Positions 29,798 through 40,473 of a stretch of 64,000 nt of DNA are shown piece after piece (positions within the stretch are counted from its first letter, which is position 1; every line of letters starts with the position of its first letter). A model generated the notes under the pieces. It saw only the letters and a list, made by a program, of their open reading frames with translations, searched no databases and was not told the DNA's origin. The stretch is from NCBI RefSeq assembly GCF_001654985.1, contig NZ_LXEU01000038.1, positions 1 to 64,000 on the forward strand, given 5' to 3'. Origin of the DNA: Kluyvera georgiana ATCC 51603 (GTDB lineage Bacteria > Pseudomonadota > Gammaproteobacteria > Enterobacterales > Enterobacteriaceae). A program made the translations under genes and the position numbers.

Positions 29798-31026
29798 GCC
29801 TCCTCTAAATAGTGATGAATGGCCTGAGCGGCTTCTTTCCCGGTCTTCACGGCGTAGACCACGGTTTTGTCTCCTTTGACAATATCGCCCGCGGCGAACA
29901 GCGCAGGGTCACTGGTCTGGTAGTTGTGCGTTTCCACGATGTTACGCTGGACCTGAATGTCCGCAAAGGCATCCAGTTCGGCGCGTTGACCGACGGCGAG
30001 GTAAATGCGCTCTGCCGTTAGCGTCAGCTCGCCGGGCAGGCGAACGTGCTGGAACGTCACCTTGTTGCCCGTGACGCTGATGGGGGTAAAGCCATCGATA
30101 ATCGATACGCCCAGCGCCTGGGTGGTCGTGAACTCTTTATCGCTTGCCGGAAATTCGGCCAGCTCTTCGCGGGCCACGCAGGTGACGGACGGACAACCGA
30201 GAATTTTCAGCGTACTGGCAACGTCCATCGCCACGTCGCCGCCGCCGATAATCAGGGCGCTTTCCGGTACGGTGATGTTGCCGCCTGACATTCGGGCGCG
30301 CTGGAGGAAATCGACGGCGATTTCGACCGGACTTGCCTCGTTAAACAGGGGCAGCGTTGAGCCTTTGGACATTCCGACGGTCAGCAGCACTGCGCGGTAG
30401 TCGGCTTTCAGTTCAGCAAGCGTCGGGTTTTTACCGACTTCGCAGCCGCAGCGCACGGTGACGCCCATGTCGATGATGCGGGCAATTTCAGTATCCAGCA
30501 CCTTTTGCGGCAGGCGAAACTCTGGAATACCGTGACGCAACCAGCCGCCCGGTTGGGCCTCTTTTTCAAAAAGGGTGACGTCATAGCCCAGATGAGTGAG
30601 CGTGACGCTAGCCTGTAACCCCGCGGGGCCAGCGCCCACGATCGCGACTTTCCCTTTGTCCTTGCGGCCCGGCTGGTAAATCTGCATCGCCGTTTGCTGC
30701 TCGAAGTCGGTGACAAAACGCTGCAGGCGGCCGATATCAATCGGCGTATCTATGCCCGAGCGGGAACAGCCCTGCTGGCAAAGTTTTTCCGTAGGGCAGA
30801 CGCGTGCACAAACCGCGCCCAACGCATTATTTTCTCGAATGGTTTCGGCAGCACCTTTAAAGTTACGGAAATATACCGAGCGAATAAACTTGCCAGGGTC
30901 GGTTTCCGCGGGGCAAGACTGGCTGCACGGTGCATCGTGGCACAGCAGGCAGCGGGAGGCTTCTTTGATCGCCAATAGCGGCGTAAAGGCAGGAATCAGC
31001 TCATCCTGGTATTCGTGTTGCGACAT
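29794..31026 (-). CDS. preT: NAD-dependent dihydropyrimidine dehydrogenase subunit PreT
   Basis: A 410-residue GltD-like flavoprotein subunit. The N-terminal Fe-S helical domain has [14 protein letters not shown] and [15 protein letters not shown]. The FAD-binding motif is [14 protein letters not shown] near residues 128-141. The NAD(P)-binding [10 protein letters not shown] motif is in the second Rossmann domain. It passes electrons from NADH to PreA. It is first in the preTA operon and overlaps preA by four bases. A CRP-type palindrome and an inverted repeat lie upstream. Confidence 0.95.
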   Translation of the reverse strand: MSQHEYQDELIPAFTPLLAIKEASRCLLCHDAPCSQSCPAETDPGKFIRSVYFRNFKGAAETIRENNALGAVCARVCPTEKLCQQGCSRSGIDTPIDIGRLQRFVTDFEQQTAMQIYQPGRKDKGKVAIVGAGPAGLQASVTLTHLGYDVTLFEKEAQPGGWLRHGIPEFRLPQKVLDTEIARIIDMGVTVRCGCEVGKNPTLAELKADYRAVLLTVGMSKGSTLPLFNEASPVEIAVDFLQRARMSGGNITVPESALIIGGGDVAMDVASTLKILGCPSVTCVAREELAEFPASDKEFTTTQALGVSIIDGFTPISVTGNKVTFQHVRLPGELTLTAERIYLAVGQRAELDAFADIQVQRNIVETHNYQTSDPALFAAGDIVKGDKTVVYAVKTGKEAAQAIHHYLEEA

Positions 31027-31034
31027 AATTGCTT

Positions 31035-31058
31035 CCTTAATGATTAGTTTAATTAAGG
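31035..31058. promoter_or_regulatory. Inverted repeat directly upstream of preT
   Basis: The arms CCTTAAT (31035-31041) and ATTAAGG (31052-31058) are perfect and 10 nt apart, spanning the preT ribosome site and leader. They could be an operator or an RNA hairpin controlling preT translation. Confidence 0.5.
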
Positions 31059-31110
31059 CAAAAAAAGTGAAACAACTTCAGGCAGGCTAAGCGGATGAGG
31101 GGGAGGGTTC

Positions 31111-31126
31111 TGTGAAAGCATTCACA
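31111..31126 (-). promoter_or_regulatory. CRP-type site upstream of preTA
   Basis: TGTGAAAGCATTCACA is a perfect match to the 16-bp CRP core. It is 85 bp before the preT start. It points to catabolite control of pyrimidine reduction. The rest of the sanA-preT gap (31127-31251) is AT-rich and gene-free. Confidence 0.75.
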
Positions 31127-31251
31127 AATAACCTGATAATTATTGTGGTTTAGCGTGGATCGCAGGAATAGATAAGATGCAAATAGGAACCATTAGTAAT
31201 AGAAATTCATTAACTAATGTAATGACAGGAACACGGGTTTCCAGAAAAGAC

Positions 31252-31980
<729 letters not shown>

Positions 31981-32086
31981 TCAACCGTGGACGAGGGAGA
32001 CATCAGGCTACTTTACCCGCCGGGCAAGCGCAAGAAACCATCGTTTAATTGCGGGGAAATTAGACAACGGAGGCGGATTGCCGTTT

Positions 32087-32164
32087 GTAGGCCGGATAAG
32101 GCAAAGCCGCCGTCCGGCAATCTGCTCCAGCTGGCCCGATGGCGCTACGCTTATCAGGCCTACG
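32087..32164. repeat. BIME between cdd and sanA
   Basis: Two inverted REP units: GTAGGCCGGATAAGGC from 32088 and, on the minus strand, GTAGGCCTGATAAGCG from 32162. It ends 3 bp before the cdd stop. Confidence 0.88.
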
Positions 32165-32166
32165 GG

Positions 32167-33051
<885 letters not shown>

Positions 33052-33180
33052 GGCGTTGTGCCTCATAACAATGTAATGGGATCGTAGTGTACGGGGCGCG
33101 CACGCCACGATTGGTGATCAATATCTCATTGTTAGTGCAACGTATGTAATCTCATTGGAAAATGTGTGATTTGTCTCGTT

Positions 33181-33876
33181 TTATCCCACCGCGGCCAGAA
33201 TAATCGGGAACAGGAACGGTGCGATCAGCGAAGTAATAATCCCGCAGATGACCAGGGCCAGTGAACTAAACGCCCCTTCCTGGTAGTCCAGCTCCGCGCA
33301 GCGAGCGGTGCCGAGGGCGTGCGATGCGGTGCCCATCGACAGGCCGCGCGAAGCTTTAGTGGTGATACGCATCAGGTTCAACAGCGTGTGGCCAAACACC
33401 GCGCCGAGAATACCGACATAAATCACGCACACTGCGCTGATGGCGGGAATACCGCCAATGCTGCCGCTCACCGCCATCGCAATCGGGGTGGTGACCGATT
33501 TCGGCAGAATAGAGGCGGCGATTTGCGGCGATGCGCCCATCATTAACGCCACGGTGGTACCGGTAATCATCGCCACCGCGCTGCCGATAAAGCAGATAGT
33601 GATAATGGATTTCCAGCGGGCACGAATCTGGTGCAGCTGTTCGTACAGCGGGTAGGCGAGGGCGACCACCGCCGGTTGCAGAAGGTCGTTCAGTACTTCG
33701 CTGCCTTTGAAATAGTGGTCGTAAGGGATGCCGGTCAGCATCAGGAACGGAATAATCACCACCATGGAAACCAGCAGCGGGTTGAGCAGCGGCATTTTGA
33801 AACGCGAGCCCAGCTTACGGGCGGCAAAAAAGACAACCAGGGTCAGCGGCAGCGACCACCAAATATAATGAAGCAT
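33181..33876 (-). CDS. yohK: YohK, CidB/LrgB family membrane protein
   Basis: A 231-residue polytopic protein of the LrgB/CidB family with the typical GASPQIAASILPKSVTTPIAMAVS block and GTASHALGTARC. These proteins form holin-like or metabolite-export systems with a small CidA/LrgA partner. Its ATG overlaps the yohJ TAA by one base (TAATG), so the two are translationally coupled. In E. coli, yohJK has been linked to 3-hydroxypropionate tolerance; the role here is inferred. Confidence 0.93.
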   Translation of the reverse strand: MLHYIWWSLPLTLVVFFAARKLGSRFKMPLLNPLLVSMVVIIPFLMLTGIPYDHYFKGSEVLNDLLQPAVVALAYPLYEQLHQIRARWKSIITICFIGSAVAMITGTTVALMMGASPQIAASILPKSVTTPIAMAVSGSIGGIPAISAVCVIYVGILGAVFGHTLLNLMRITTKASRGLSMGTASHALGTARCAELDYQEGAFSSLALVICGIITSLIAPFLFPIILAAVG

Positions 33877-34274
33877 TATTTTTTCGCCTCTTCTTGCCCA
33901 ACGACGTTACGTTCACCGTGTACCAGGTGTGAGCTCCAGCTCACGACCACCAGCACCACCAGCGTACTGACGGTACAGGAGACCACCACCGGACCAAACT
34001 GCGCGCTCAAGAGCGTGAAGTACTGCATCACGCCAACGCCAATCGGCACAAACAGCAGCGCCATATAGCGAATAAGCACGTAGCAGCCGGGGTTGACCCA
34101 TTTGGCGGGCAGAATTTGCAGCGCCAGCAGGACGAAGAGGATAAGCATGCCGATAATGCTGCCGGGGATGGTGATGGGCAGCAGCGACGAAACAAAAATT
34201 CCGGCATAAAGGCAGGCGTAAATCAGCACGAATGCACGCAGGTATTGCCAGATAATATTCAGTGATTTGAGCAT
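33876..34274 (-). CDS. yohJ: YohJ, CidA/LrgA family membrane protein
   Basis: A 132-residue protein with four hydrophobic helices, the holin-like partner of YohK. Family segments are [25 protein letters not shown] and [30 protein letters not shown]. The start MLKSLNIIW has AGGTGA upstream and matches the E. coli length; the 12-codon extension is rejected. A near-perfect CRP-type site lies about 58 bp upstream. Confidence 0.92.
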   Translation of the reverse strand: MLKSLNIIWQYLRAFVLIYACLYAGIFVSSLLPITIPGSIIGMLILFVLLALQILPAKWVNPGCYVLIRYMALLFVPIGVGVMQYFTLLSAQFGPVVVSCTVSTLVVLVVVSWSSHLVHGERNVVGQEEAKK

Positions 34275-34323
34275 GGGATTCACCTTTGGTGGAATGCATT
34301 CATCATACAATTAAACCCTGAAA

Positions 34324-34339
34324 TGTGCTACCGATCACA
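34324..34339 (-). promoter_or_regulatory. CRP-type site upstream of yohJK
   Basis: TGTGCTACCGATCACA differs from the perfect CRP core at one base. It is positioned 50-65 bp before the yohJ start, suitable for activation of yohJK. Confidence 0.6.
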
Positions 34340-34398
34340 TCATGAAATCTGAGCATACCTGATATAGATAAGCGGAACATCAGCCCTCTGACCGCAGG

Positions 34399-35322
34399 TT
34401 AGCTCTCAATGTGTACCGGGTGTGATAAATAGTGGAGAAAACGGCTCAGCGCCAGCGACGGGAGATCCTTCTTACGCCAGAATACGCCAACGCTGCCTTT
34501 CTGCTCAATGCGCGGCAGCGCCAGAATGGACAGCTGCCCCTGGCGCTGGTAGCGCTCGGCAAGGCGTAAAGAAAGAATAGAGATCATATCGCTGCTTTGC
34601 AGCAGGTTGACGCTGACGTTCATCGACGCCGATTCGATGGTGTTCTCCGGCAGCATTACGCCGTTTTCCACCAGCGCGTTATCAATACTCTGGCGGATCG
34701 GCGTGCCGTTCGGCCAGACGATCCAGCGCCACGAGGCCAGATCGTTCCACGTCAGGCTGGCAAGGCGCGCCAGCGGATGGTCGGTACGCGCGACAAAACA
34801 GACCGGTTCGGTATACAGCACTTCATAGTTCAGCGGTAGCTCCAGCGCCCGGCCGCCGATACGCCCGACCACCACATCGACCACCCCCGACTGTAAATCG
34901 TGCAGCAGCGGCGTCATCACCTTTTCTTCAATATTCAGATGCAGCGTCGGCATTTCGGCCAACAGCGGGAAAATCGCCTGGGAAACGCAGTCGGTGGCCA
35001 CCGGCGAGCAGCCAATTTTCAGGCTGCCGACCAGCCCGCCTTGCTTAAAGCGTTCCATCTCAAACTGTGAACGTTCGATATCGTTTATCAGCCGCTGGGC
35101 GTGCTGGAGCAGCAGTTTGCCGCCCTCCGATGGACGGAGACCTTTACTGTGTCGCTCAAACAGCGTCAGGCCTAACTCCTCTTCAAACTGGGTCAGCCAC
35201 TTCGACAGCGCGGGCTGAGTGATGTGCATTTTCTTCGCCACCTGGGTGAGATTTCCCTGCTCGCCGAGCGCCACCAGAATGTGCAAATGATGAAGCTTCA
35301 GTTTCTGCGTCCAGTCCGCCAT
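34399..35322 (-). CDS. mhbR: LysR-type regulator of the 3-hydroxybenzoate cluster (MhbR)
   Basis: A 307-residue LysR regulator divergent from mhbT. The helix-turn-helix lies in residues 8-65 (LHHLHILVALGEQGNLTQVA, ITQPALSKWLTQFEEELG); the effector domain follows, with the KIGCSPVATDCVSQAIFPLL opening. The start MADWTQKLKL has GGAGG upstream. The position and order equal mhbR of the Klebsiella mhbRTDHIM cluster, where it activates the catabolic operon in response to 3-hydroxybenzoate. A perfect palindrome covers its ribosome site. Confidence 0.88.
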   Translation of the reverse strand: MADWTQKLKLHHLHILVALGEQGNLTQVAKKMHITQPALSKWLTQFEEELGLTLFERHSKGLRPSEGGKLLLQHAQRLINDIERSQFEMERFKQGGLVGSLKIGCSPVATDCVSQAIFPLLAEMPTLHLNIEEKVMTPLLHDLQSGVVDVVVGRIGGRALELPLNYEVLYTEPVCFVARTDHPLARLASLTWNDLASWRWIVWPNGTPIRQSIDNALVENGVMLPENTIESASMNVSVNLLQSSDMISILSLRLAERYQRQGQLSILALPRIEQKGSVGVFWRKKDLPSLALSRFLHYLSHPVHIES

Positions 35323-35327
35323 CAGGT

Positions 35328-35343
35328 ATAACCTCCAGGTTAT
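35328..35343. promoter_or_regulatory. Perfect palindrome over the mhbR leader
   Basis: ATAACCTCCAGGTTAT is a 7-bp-arm inverted repeat with a 2-nt centre and includes the mhbR Shine-Dalgarno sequence. It could be an autoregulatory operator or a translation-blocking RNA structure. The true MhbR activation site in 35344-35492 cannot be identified by eye. Confidence 0.5.
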
Positions 35344-35430
35344 GTTTGAGCATGAAATGCCATTGTACAACTCATTTCTCTTATCACAAAATGGCAACAT
35401 AAAAGCAAAAAAAGAAACATCTTACCCTGT

Positions 35431-35457
35431 GCCGTTCGGGCCAGACGCGCGAACGGC
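35431..35457 (+). promoter_or_regulatory. Hairpin in the mhbT leader
   Basis: GCCGTTCG (35431-35438) pairs perfectly with CGAACGGC (35450-35457). It lies 35 bp before the mhbT start, so it would be in the 5' leader or overlap a promoter element. No T-tract follows. Confidence 0.45.
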
Positions 35458-35492
35458 GAAATGGATAACCTGCATTTACCGAGGCCCTCCCT

Positions 35493-36851
35493 ATGACGCA
35501 ACGACGTGAACTTCAGGCGCTAATCGACGCCGCCCCTATCGGCGCGATGCAGTGGCTCGTCATTATCTGCTGTTTCCTGGTGGTAATGATGGACGGGTTT
35601 GATACCGCCGCCATCGACTTTATCGCCCCGGCCATTCGTGAGCACTGGCAACTGAGCGCCGCCGATCTTGCCCCGCTATTTGGCGCCGGTCTGCTGGGCT
35701 TAACCGCGGGCGCGCTGCTGTGTGGGCCGCTTTCCGACAAATTCGGTCGTAAAAGGGTGATTGAATGGTGCGTCGCGCTGTTCGGCCTCTTCAGCCTGTT
35801 GTCAGCGTTTTCGCCCAATCTGGAAATATTAATTGTTCTGCGCTTCTTAACCGGCCTCGGCCTCGGCGGCGCGATGCCTAACACCATTACCATGACCTCA
35901 GAGTATCTGCCGTCCCGCCGTCGCGGTGCGCTGGTGACCCTGATGTTCTGCGGCTTCACCCTCGGTTCGGCGCTCGGCGGCATCGTCAGCGCGCAGCTGG
36001 TGGCGGTGATTGGCTGGCACGGCATTCTGGTGCTGGGCGGCGTGCTGCCGCTGGCGCTGTTCTTCGGCCTGCTGGTTGCGCTGCCGGAGTCGCCGCGCTG
36101 GCTGGTTCGCCGTCAGCGTCCGCAGGCACAAATCAGCCGGACGATCGGCGCGATGACCGGCGAGCGCTACGAAAACACCGAGTTCTGGCTGGATGAACCC
36201 GCCGCTACGCAAAAGGGCAGCATCAGCCAGCTGTTCGCCGGGCGTCAGCTCACCATCACGCTGATGCTGTGGGTGGTGTTCTTTATGAGTCTACTGATCA
36301 TCTACCTGCTGTCGAGCTGGATGCCGACGCTGTTGAACCACCGCGGTATCGATTTGCAACACGCCTCGTGGGTGACGGCGGCGTTCCAGGTTGGCGGTAC
36401 GCTGGGCGCGCTGTTGCTGGGCGTACTGATGGATAAATTCAATCCGTTCTGGGTGCTGGCCGTCAGCTATGCGCTGGGCGCGGTATGCATCGTGATGATC
36501 GGCCTGAGTGAAAACGGCCTGTGGCTGATGGCGCTGGCGATTTTCGGCACCGGCATCGGCATTAGCGGTTCGCAGGTAGGGCTTAACGCGCTGACCGCGA
36601 CGCTTTACCCCACGCAAAGCCGCGCTACCGGCGTGAGCTGGTCTAACGCCATCGGCCGCTGTGGTGCCATCGTCGGTTCGGTCTCCGGCGGCATGATGAT
36701 GGCGATGAATTTCTCATTCGACACCTTGTTCTTTGTGATTGCCGTTCCGGCCGCCGTTAGCGCCGTCATGCTGACATTGCTGACGCTGGTCGTACGCCAG
36801 TCATCCCGAGTACCCGAATCGCAGCCCGTCATGGGCGCGGTGAAAAGTTAA
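35493..36851 (+). CDS. mhbT: 3-Hydroxybenzoate transporter MhbT (MFS, AAHS family)
   Basis: A 452-residue, 12-helix aromatic-acid:H+ symporter. The AAHS hallmarks are present: the acidic [15 protein letters not shown] in the first helix and [11 protein letters not shown] in the loop between helices 2 and 3. Later blocks are [21 protein letters not shown] and the C-terminal [26 protein letters not shown]. It is first in the mhbTDHIM operon and imports 3-hydroxybenzoate (possibly gentisate) across the inner membrane. mhbD starts 11 bp later. Confidence 0.92.
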   Translation: MTQRRELQALIDAAPIGAMQWLVIICCFLVVMMDGFDTAAIDFIAPAIREHWQLSAADLAPLFGAGLLGLTAGALLCGPLSDKFGRKRVIEWCVALFGLFSLLSAFSPNLEILIVLRFLTGLGLGGAMPNTITMTSEYLPSRRRGALVTLMFCGFTLGSALGGIVSAQLVAVIGWHGILVLGGVLPLALFFGLLVALPESPRWLVRRQRPQAQISRTIGAMTGERYENTEFWLDEPAATQKGSISQLFAGRQLTITLMLWVVFFMSLLIIYLLSSWMPTLLNHRGIDLQHASWVTAAFQVGGTLGALLLGVLMDKFNPFWVLAVSYALGAVCIVMIGLSENGLWLMALAIFGTGIGISGSQVGLNALTATLYPTQSRATGVSWSNAIGRCGAIVGSVSGGMMMAMNFSFDTLFFVIAVPAAVSAVMLTLLTLVVRQSSRVPESQPVMGAVKS

Positions 36852-36862
36852 GGAGAATAATA

Positions 36863-37891
36863 ATGACCGCGGATGTAAAACACGATCGCCAACAGTTCTA
36901 TCAGCATATTTCCGGGCAAAACCTGACGCCGCTGTGGGAATCGTTGCATCACCTGGTGCCAAAAACGCCGAACGCCAACTGCGTACCGGCCTACTGGAAC
37001 TATCAGGAAATTCGCCCGCTGCTGCTGGAAAGCGGCACGCTGATTGGCGCGAAAGAGGCGGTGCGCCGCGTGCTGGTGCTGGAGAACCCCGGCCTGCGCG
37101 GCCAGTCATCGATTACCTCGTCGTTGTATGCGGGCCTGCAGCTGATCATGCCGGGCGAAGTGGCGCCAAGCCATCGCCATAACCAGTCGGCGCTGCGTTT
37201 TGTGGTGGAAGGCCGCGGTGCGTTTACCGCTGTCGACGGTGAGCGCACCCAGATGAGCCCCGGCGATTTTATCCTCACCCCGCAGTGGCGCTGGCACGAC
37301 CACGGCAACCCGGGCGACGAGCCGGTTATCTGGCTCGACGGTCTGGACCTGCCGCTGGTGAACTATCTCGGCTGCGGCTTTGCCGAAGATTACCCGGAGG
37401 AACAGCAGCCGGTGACGCGTAAAGAGGGTGATTATCTGCCGCGCTACGCCGCCAACATGCTGCCGCTGCGCCACCAGGTAGGCAACTCATCACCGATTTT
37501 CAACTACCGCTATGACCGCAGCCGCGAGGCGCTGCATGACCTGATGCGTCTGGGCGAGGCCGACGAGTGGGATGGCTACAAGATGCGCTACGTTAACCCC
37601 GTTACCGGCGGTTACCCGATGCCGTCGATGGGCGCTTTCCTGCAACTGCTGCCAAAAGGCTTCCAGTCGCGTCAGGCGCGCACCACCGATAGCACTATCT
37701 ACCACGTGGTAGAAGGCAGCGGCGAAGTGACCATCGGTGAGCAAACCTTCAGCTTTAAAGCGAAAGATATTTTTGTTGTGCCGACCTGGCACAGCGTGTC
37801 CTTTAACACGCCAGAAGAGACCGTGCTATTCAGTTTCTCGGATAGACCCGTCCAGGAAGCCCTGGGCTTGTTCCGCGAAGCGCGCTATTAA
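36863..37891 (+). CDS. mhbD: Gentisate 1,2-dioxygenase MhbD
   Basis: A 342-residue bicupin Fe(II) enzyme that opens the gentisate ring to maleylpyruvate. The N-terminal cupin carries the metal ligands in [16 protein letters not shown] and the later His in [10 protein letters not shown]. The C-terminal cupin (about 270-335) has [15 protein letters not shown] and [24 protein letters not shown] precedes the ATG. It follows mhbT by 11 bp. Confidence 0.95.
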   Translation: MTADVKHDRQQFYQHISGQNLTPLWESLHHLVPKTPNANCVPAYWNYQEIRPLLLESGTLIGAKEAVRRVLVLENPGLRGQSSITSSLYAGLQLIMPGEVAPSHRHNQSALRFVVEGRGAFTAVDGERTQMSPGDFILTPQWRWHDHGNPGDEPVIWLDGLDLPLVNYLGCGFAEDYPEEQQPVTRKEGDYLPRYAANMLPLRHQVGNSSPIFNYRYDRSREALHDLMRLGEADEWDGYKMRYVNPVTGGYPMPSMGAFLQLLPKGFQSRQARTTDSTIYHVVEGSGEVTIGEQTFSFKAKDIFVVPTWHSVSFNTPEETVLFSFSDRPVQEALGLFREARY

Positions 37892-37905
37892 TCAGGAGAA
37901 GAAAA

Positions 37906-38607
37906 ATGAGCAAATACGTATTTGAACCCCAGGCTCCGGTCGCGATTCCGGTTGTTGGCAGCGACGAGCAGTTCCCGGTACGCCGCGTTTACTGCGTGGG
38001 CCGTAACTATGCCGCTCACGCCCGTGAAATGGGCTTTGATCCGGATCGCGAACCGCCGTTCTTCTTCTGCAAACCGGCCGATGCCGTGGTCCCCGTTGCC
38101 GCGGGCGAAACCCTGAACCTGGCCTACCCGGCGCAGACCGACAACTATCACTATGAAATTGAGCTGGTGGTCGCTATTGGTAAAAAAGGTAGCGATATCC
38201 CGCTGGAAAAAGCCGAAGAGTATATCTGGGGCTACGCCACCGGACTGGATATGACCCGCCGCGACCGTCAGATGGAGATGCGCCAGATGGGCCGTCCGTG
38301 GGAAATCGGCAAGGCCTTTGACCTTTCTGCGCCGATTGCGCCGCTGCATAAAGTCGCCGACGCGCCGTCGCTGGAAAAAGCGCCAATCTGGCTGCAGGTT
38401 GATGGCAAAGATCGCCAGCGCAGCGATATTGAACATCTGATCTGGGATGTGAAAGAGACCATCAGCTATCTGTCCGGCTTCTTCGAGCTGCAACCGGGCG
38501 ACCTGATCTTCACCGGCACGCCGGAAGGCGTGGGCGCGGTGGTGAAGGGCGAAACCATCACCGGTAACGTCGAAGGGTTAACGCCGATCGCGGTGAAAAT
38601 TGTTTGA
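37906..38607 (+). CDS. mhbH: Fumarylpyruvate hydrolase MhbH (FAH family)
   Basis: A 233-residue FAH-fold enzyme that cleaves fumarylpyruvate to fumarate and pyruvate, the last step of the gentisate route. It has the family opening [15 protein letters not shown], the metal-binding [12 protein letters not shown] (acidic ligands) and [13 protein letters not shown] near the end. A GGAGAAG ribosome site is present. It is third in the operon, between mhbD and mhbI. Confidence 0.94.
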   Translation: MSKYVFEPQAPVAIPVVGSDEQFPVRRVYCVGRNYAAHAREMGFDPDREPPFFFCKPADAVVPVAAGETLNLAYPAQTDNYHYEIELVVAIGKKGSDIPLEKAEEYIWGYATGLDMTRRDRQMEMRQMGRPWEIGKAFDLSAPIAPLHKVADAPSLEKAPIWLQVDGKDRQRSDIEHLIWDVKETISYLSGFFELQPGDLIFTGTPEGVGAVVKGETITGNVEGLTPIAVKIV

Positions 38608-38615
38608 GGTGAGCG

Positions 38616-39260
38616 ATGAAGCTGTACAGTTTTTTTAATAGTTCGGCCTCTTACCGCGTGCGTATTGCGATGGCGCTGAAGGGCATTGACCACCAGACGG
38701 TAGGCGTCAACATCCGCATCGGCCAGCAGAACGCGCTGGAGTACCGCCGCCTGAACCCGGTGGGTCTGGTGCCCGCGCTTATCACCGATAACGGTGAATC
38801 GCTGGGCCAGTCGCTGGCGATTATTGACTGGCTGGACAGACATTTCCCGCAGACGCCGCTGCTACCGGCGAACGATCCGCAGCGCATGCGCGTGCTGGAA
38901 GTGGTGTACGCCATCTGTTGCGACATCCACCCCATCAACAACATGCGCGTATTGCGCTACCTCAGCGATGAGCTGAAGGTCAGTGAAGAAGAGAAAAAAC
39001 GCTGGTATGCCCACTGGATCCAGCAGGGGTTGAGCGCGGTTGAACAACTGCTGCGCCGAAGCCAATCCGGGGCGTTTTGTTTTGGCGATGCGCCGACGCT
39101 CGCCGACTGCTGCCTGGTGCCGCAGTGGGCTAACGCCGAGCGCATGGGCTGCGATCTGAGCGGATTCCCGCGCTGTAAAGCGGTCTATGACGCCTGTACG
39201 GCGCTGCCGGCCTTTATCGCCGCCGCTCCGGAAAACCAGCAGGACAAGATCCCGGCGTAG
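38616..39260 (+). CDS. mhbI: Maleylpyruvate isomerase MhbI (GST zeta class)
   Basis: A 214-residue glutathione-dependent isomerase that converts maleylpyruvate to fumarylpyruvate. The GST zeta signature SSASYRVRIAMALKGI is near the N-terminus (10-25), and the glutathione loop contains NPVGLVPAL and LGQSLAIIDWLD. The helical C-terminal domain starts near residue 85. It starts 8 bp after mhbH. Confidence 0.95.
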   Translation: MKLYSFFNSSASYRVRIAMALKGIDHQTVGVNIRIGQQNALEYRRLNPVGLVPALITDNGESLGQSLAIIDWLDRHFPQTPLLPANDPQRMRVLEVVYAICCDIHPINNMRVLRYLSDELKVSEEEKKRWYAHWIQQGLSAVEQLLRRSQSGAFCFGDAPTLADCCLVPQWANAERMGCDLSGFPRCKAVYDACTALPAFIAAAPENQQDKIPA

Positions 39261-39279
39261 TCAGAAAAGGAGAATTATC

Positions 39280-40473
39280 ATGGCAAAAGTCACGCGTGCA
39301 ATCATTGTCGGCGGCGGTATTGGCGGTGCGGCCACCGCGCTGTCGCTGGCCCGTCAGGGCATCCAGGTGATGCTGCTGGAACGGGCGCACGAGATCGGCG
39401 AAATTGGCGCCGGGATCCAGCTGGGGCCGAACGCGTTTTCCGCGCTCGACAGCCTGGGCGTGGGCGACGTCGCCCGTCAGCGTGCGGTCTTTACCGATCA
39501 CATCACGATGATGGATGGGGTCAACGGTGAAGAGGTGATCCATATCGAGACGGGACAGGCGTTCCGCGATCACTTCGGCGGCCCGTATGCGGTTATTCAC
39601 CGTGTGGATATCCATGCCACGGTCTGGGAAGCGGCACTCCAGCATCCGGGGGTGAAATATCGCACCTCCACCCATGTGGTGGACATTCGTCAGACTGCGG
39701 ATGATGTCACCGTATTTGATGATAAAGGCAACAGCTGGACGGCGGATATTCTGATTGGCTGCGACGGGGTAAAATCCGTGGTGCGGCAGAGTCTGCTTGG
39801 CGATACGCCGCGCGTCACCGGTCACGTGGTGTACCGCGCGGTGGTAGAACGCGACGATATGCCGGAAGACCTGCGCATCAACGCGCCGGTGCTGTGGGCT
39901 GGCCCGCACTGCCACCTGGTGCACTATCCGCTGCGCGGCGGTAAACAGTACAACCTGGTGGTGACCTTCCACAGCCGCGAGACGGAAGAGTGGGGCGTGC
40001 GCGACGGCAGTAAAGAAGAAGTGATGTCGTACTTCAAAGGCATTCACCCGCGTCCGCGCCAGATGCTGGACAAACCGACCTCCTGGCGACGCTGGTCCAC
40101 CGCCGACCGCGAGCCGGTGGAGAAGTGGGGGAACGATCGCATTACGCTGGTAGGCGATGCCGCACACCCGGTTGCGCAGTATATGGCGCAGGGCGCCTGC
40201 ATGGCACTGGAAGATGCGGTGACGCTAGGCAAAGCGTTGACCCAGTGCGACGGCGATGCCGCCCGTGCGTTTGCGCTGTATGAATCTGTGCGTATACCGC
40301 GGACCGCGCGTATCGTCTGGTCCACCCGCGAAATGGGCCGCCTGTATCATGCGGCGGGCGTTGAGCGTCAGGTGCGAAACCTGCTGTGGAAAGGGAAAAC
40401 CCAGGACGAGTTTTACCGGGGGATTGAGTGGCTGTACGGCTGGAAAGAAGAAAACTGTCTGGAACCGCGATAG
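39280..40473 (+). CDS. mhbM: 3-Hydroxybenzoate 6-monooxygenase MhbM
   Basis: A 397-residue FAD monooxygenase that hydroxylates 3-hydroxybenzoate to gentisate with NADH. The three class A motifs are visible: the dinucleotide fold GGGIGGAATALSLARQG at about 11-27, DG motif ILIGCDGVKSVVR, and GD motif ITLVGDAAHPVAQYMAQGAC. The start MAKVTRAII has AAAGGAG upstream; a longer open frame from 39187 overlaps mhbI and is rejected. The length equals the Klebsiella enzyme. It is the last gene of the operon. A 7-bp stem around its stop codon (40463-40481) may help end the transcript. Confidence 0.95.
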   Translation: MAKVTRAIIVGGGIGGAATALSLARQGIQVMLLERAHEIGEIGAGIQLGPNAFSALDSLGVGDVARQRAVFTDHITMMDGVNGEEVIHIETGQAFRDHFGGPYAVIHRVDIHATVWEAALQHPGVKYRTSTHVVDIRQTADDVTVFDDKGNSWTADILIGCDGVKSVVRQSLLGDTPRVTGHVVYRAVVERDDMPEDLRINAPVLWAGPHCHLVHYPLRGGKQYNLVVTFHSRETEEWGVRDGSKEEVMSYFKGIHPRPRQMLDKPTSWRRWSTADREPVEKWGNDRITLVGDAAHPVAQYMAQGACMALEDAVTLGKALTQCDGDAARAFALYESVRIPRTARIVWSTREMGRLYHAAGVERQVRNLLWKGKTQDEFYRGIEWLYGWKEENCLEPR

